A stretch of DNA of 6,495 nucleotides from Bdellovibrio sp. Lineage in GTDB: Bacteria; Bdellovibrionota; UBA1018. The position numbers and the translations under genes are program-made. Every line of letters begins with the position of its first letter. Position 1 is the first letter of the stretch. The notes under the pieces are model-generated. The model was not told the origin of the DNA and did no database searches. It saw only the letters and a program-made list of their open reading frames with translations. The stretch covers positions 1 to 6,495 of the forward strand of contig JACRAO010000003.1 of NCBI GenBank assembly GCA_016213345.1. Direction: 5' to 3'. Below, piece by piece: positions 5,771 through 6,495 of the stretch.

Positions 5771-6060
5771 ATGAAAATAAATCCAAGGAAAGTACTAAAT
5801 ATTTAAAAAACAATTTTCAAGAGTATTCCCAGAAGGAACGCTTGGATGAACTAAAATCAACTTTAGATGCAATTATTCTTTTTTCAGAATCAAAAGAAAG
5901 AGTGGAGCTCTGCATTAAGGCACAAAAACTTAGGGATTGCATATCTGATCCCGAATCGACTCAAAATAGTCCTAGCTCATACAGTGCGCTTTGTCAGGAA
6001 ATTTTAACTGAGTTAACTCATTTGGATACTAGCTTATTTACAGAACAACACAGTAGCTAA
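5767..6060 (+). CDS. Hypothetical protein, 97 aa, soluble and helical
   Basis: Not recognised. From ATG 5767 the protein begins MNENKSKESTKYLKNNFQEY and is rich in Glu, Lys, Ser and Leu. Residues 20-57 look like a long amphipathic helix (SQKERLDELKSTLDAIILFS onward to KAQKLRDC), then a Ser/Pro linker (60-72) and a second helix (SALCQEILTELTHL, 73-86). No signal peptide or transmembrane segment; three Cys (49, 58, 76) without a metal-site pattern. A longer reading from TTG 5719 is rejected because its first codons are the -35 and -10 boxes of a strong promoter. No Shine-Dalgarno is seen, so initiation may be near-leaderless or coupled to the short ORF at 5753. tRNA-Pro follows 50 nt after the stop and may be on the same transcript. 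It may be a small regulatory or adaptor protein, but nothing shows this. Confidence 0.7.
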   Translation: MNENKSKESTKYLKNNFQEYSQKERLDELKSTLDAIILFSESKERVELCIKAQKLRDCISDPESTQNSPSSYSALCQEILTELTHLDTSLFTEQHSS

Positions 6061-6110
6061 AAACCGAAAATTAATATAGTGTGATTAGCATTCTTCTGTC
6101 TAGCTTATAT

Positions 6111-6190
6111 CGGGGCGTAGCGCAGCTTGGCTTTAGCGCACTTGCTTTGGGAGCAAGGGGTCGCTGGTTCGAATCCAGTCGCCCCGACCA
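6111..6190 (+). tRNA. tRNA-Pro, anticodon UGG
   Basis: A complete cloverleaf is visible. Acceptor CGGGGCG pairs with CGCCCCG, followed by A and an encoded CCA end. The D stem GCGC/GCGC has a rather long 12-nt loop containing GG. The anticodon stem CTTGC/GCAAG encloses TTTGGGA, giving anticodon TGG (UGG), which reads CCA and by wobble other Pro codons. The T arm is GCTGG-TTCGAAT-CCAGT, in which the final G-T closes the stem. C1-G72 pairing is typical of bacterial tRNA-Pro. TATAGT at 6075-6080 could be its -10 box, though no good -35 is seen. Confidence 0.97.
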
Positions 6191-6395
6191 AACTAAATTC
6201 AACTATTACTCAGTGCAGCCAAAAAGAAGATTTTATTTTTTTATTTCTAACAGATTAAAAAGACTGATAAAAAATGATTTTTAAAAAGTTTACAATTTTG
6301 ATAACTAATTCAAGTGTTATTGGAATAAATCAAGTGATTTTAGAGTTTTGTTTATTTTGTTTTGGATAAAATAGAGTTCTAGGGAGCCAAGTGTA
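6191..6395. other. AT-rich spacer between tRNA-Pro and the right-edge gene
   Basis: No coding region of note. It contains runs of A and T but no clear GC-rich hairpin with a T tail to end the tRNA transcript. TAAAAT at 6367-6372 resembles a -10 box for the right-edge gene but lacks a convincing -35. CAAGTG recurs at 6311, 6331 and 6388; the first two are exactly 20 bp apart. Confidence 0.6.
6327..6340. promoter_or_regulatory. Operator-like palindrome upstream of the right-edge gene
   Basis: AAATCA-AG-TGATTT is a perfect 6-bp inverted repeat around 2 bp. A degraded version, AATTCA-AG-TGTTAT, lies exactly 20 bp (two helical turns) upstream at 6307-6320. The pair resembles a tandem repressor site, but AT-rich sequence gives such palindromes by chance. 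Confidence 0.3.
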
Positions 6396-6495
6396 GTGGA
6401 AAGCAAAGGAAGGAGACCAGCCAAGGGTGCTCAAGATAGAAGCGTCTTTACCCCTGGTGTGAATATGACCGCAGGTTTGCCTAAGAACTTTGACA
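6396..6495 (+). CDS. Start of an unrecognised gene, cut by right edge
   Basis: From GTG at 6396 the frame is open to the edge (33 codons), beginning MESKGRRPAKGAQDRSVFTP. An in-frame TAG at 6372 blocks extension further upstream. GGGAG at 6382-6386, 9 nt before the GTG, is a fair Shine-Dalgarno. The visible part is basic and polar with no signal peptide, and base composition rises in G+C from the AT-rich spacer exactly at this point, which supports coding. No family is recognised from so short a piece, and a structured RNA in this stretch cannot be fully excluded. Confidence 0.5.
   Translation, partial: MESKGRRPAKGAQDRSVFTPGVNMTAGLPKNFD

Noticed and set aside
5385..5896. Shared 17-bp stretch TTTTTTCAGAATCAAAA in both small genes
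   Set aside because: It encodes FSESK in both, but the flanking sequences do not align, so it is likely chance in AT-rich coding DNA and not evidence of paralogy.
6081..6284. Plus-strand 67-codon open frame across tRNA-Pro
   Set aside because: It translates the tRNA (the familiar GVAQLGFSALALGARG pattern) and is not a gene.

Overview
This is a bacterial chromosomal window of about 40% G+C or less (estimated by eye), organised around housekeeping genes. Leftward (minus strand), from right to left: an NrnA-like DHH/DHHA1 phosphoesterase (4240-5298), a gap containing a striking 196-bp imperfect palindrome (4043-4238), the ATP-dependent protease Lon (1375-3981), and the start of a str operon, rpsL-rpsG-fusA (1320 down to 1). 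fusA is cut by the left edge and only its first 126 codons are present. Rightward (plus strand): two small unrecognised proteins (5347-5715 and, with a corrected start, 5767-6060), a tRNA-Pro(UGG) gene (6111-6190), an AT-rich spacer, and the beginning of another gene at the right edge (GTG at 6396).

The Lon, S12, S7 and EF-G sequences look like those of Deltaproteobacteria-type lineages (Bdellovibrionota, Desulfobacterota, Myxococcota and relatives). This is judged from remembered sequence style, not from a search, so taxonomy is tentative. S12 carries an Ala/Gln/Pro-rich C-terminal tail of about 25 residues. NrnA plus Lon plus ribosomal proteins is a normal core-genome set: RNA-fragment and nucleotide turnover, protein quality control, and translation.

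The regulatory signals are the most interesting part. rpsL has a good sigma70-type promoter (1351-1356 / 1328-1333) whose predicted transcription start falls at or next to its ATG, and it has no Shine-Dalgarno, so the str-operon mRNA may be leaderless. The 97-aa gene has a similar arrangement: TTGACA-16-TATACT places the predicted start on an ATG that opens a five-codon reading frame, whose stop overlaps the gene's own start (ATGA). By contrast lon, rpsG and nrnA have clear Shine-Dalgarno sequences, and these fix the start of lon at 3981 (not the upstream ATG at 3999) and the start of nrnA at a TTG.

The nrnA-lon gap is the best candidate for something undescribed. It has 20-bp perfect terminal inverted repeats bounded by TA, a second pair of 27-nt inner arms, a perfect 8-bp central hairpin, and an internal 20-bp direct repeat. 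It could be a TA-targeting MITE, a structured leader or attenuator of lon, or the first adapted into the second.
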